Origin: Magnetofaba australis IT-1
Lineage (GTDB): Bacteria; Pseudomonadota; Magnetococcia; Magnetococcales; Magnetococcaceae
DNA: 64,000 nucleotides
Assembly: GCF_002109495.1 (NCBI RefSeq)
Contig: NZ_LVJN01000021.1
Coordinates: 310,001-374,000 of the forward strand
Direction of reading: 5' to 3'
In this document: positions 63,855-64,000 of the stretch, in pieces
Layout: the number at the start of each line of letters is the position of its first letter
Position numbering within the stretch: the first letter of the stretch is position 1
Notes under the pieces: model-generated
The model's database searches: none
Told to the model about the DNA's origin: nothing
What the model saw: only the letters and a program-made list of their open reading frames with translations
Position numbers and translations under genes: made by a program

Positions 63855-64000
63855 ATGCGTCTCCTGATCGCCATCGCGCTGGGATGCGGCCTGTTCCTCT
63901 CTATGGCCCGCCACGACGCCTGGGCCGAAGCGTCCGCTGCGCCCGCTTCAGTGGCGGATGTGTTGACCCTGCGCACGCTGCACGTGCCCCCTTTCAGTCA
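63855..64000 (+). CDS. Exported protein, 5' end only
   Basis: Starts at ATG 63855 with a signal peptide (MRLLIAIALGCGLFLS then ARHDAWA, likely cleavage after AWA or AEA). Only 48 codons are in the window, ending in LTLRTLHVPPFS. No family can be assigned. The upstream gap of about 100 nt contains AAGGAG near 63785, too far to serve this start. Confidence 0.6.
   Translation, partial: MRLLIAIALGCGLFLSMARHDAWAEASAAPASVADVLTLRTLHVPPFS

Overview
The window is GC-rich, densely coded bacterial chromosome with no rRNA, tRNA, phage, transposase or CRISPR array that I could recognise. The gene set (LapA/LapB, PhoU, RsmB, RibD, FadE/FadI/FadJ-type beta-oxidation, SPOR and TPR proteins, very large multi-sensor histidine kinases, a TAXI-type TRAP transporter) points to a free-living Gram-negative proteobacterium. 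A magnetotactic-coccus-like (Magnetococcales) or related lineage is my guess, with low confidence. No magnetosome genes are present.

Layout: 1-8.2 kb holds a truncated response-regulator/PAS protein, a VOC protein, a TPR-sulfotransferase, a CI/LexA-like repressor, a short hybrid cluster protein (Hcp) with an FNR/Dnr-like box, and an overlapping pair of unknown genes. 8.4-16.8 kb holds a TPR/glycosyltransferase-like protein, an AbrB-family membrane protein, phoU, a PhoB-like box, a GT-C-like membrane protein and a dprE1-dprE2-like pair. 16.8-27.0 kb is the accessory region: long modular repeats (called B here) border a two-TM AT-rich gene, a pentapeptide-type repeat protein and a truncated duplicate of that protein's C-terminus, interspersed with a Crp-family regulator, cytochrome c, a glycosyltransferase and rsmB. 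27.1-37.2 kb holds a PspF-like regulator that lacks GAFTGA, then an operon for a YiiX-like hydrolase, acyl-CoA dehydrogenase, thiolase, fused hydratase/3-hydroxyacyl-CoA dehydrogenase and acyl-CoA ligase. These last four cover fatty-acid activation and a full beta-oxidation cycle.

37.4-45.7 kb holds an atypical sensor kinase, a small lipoprotein, two tandem cNMP-binding-domain proteins, a TAXI TRAP transporter and ribD. 46-55 kb is a single 2986-residue sensor kinase with five periplasmic binding-protein domains. 55-64 kb holds a small Cys protein, a TPR-SPOR protein, a DUF2062 protein, lapB/lapA, a predicted pseudokinase fused to three SPOR domains, a DUF1643 protein and the 5' end of an exported protein.

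The most unusual feature is the intergenic repeat system. About 15 tracts are built from interchangeable short hairpin modules. In two places, long copies of the same family lie in inverted orientation around a single accessory gene, and the repeat variant correlates with the cargo. This looks like a non-autonomous mobile cassette with no transposase in view.
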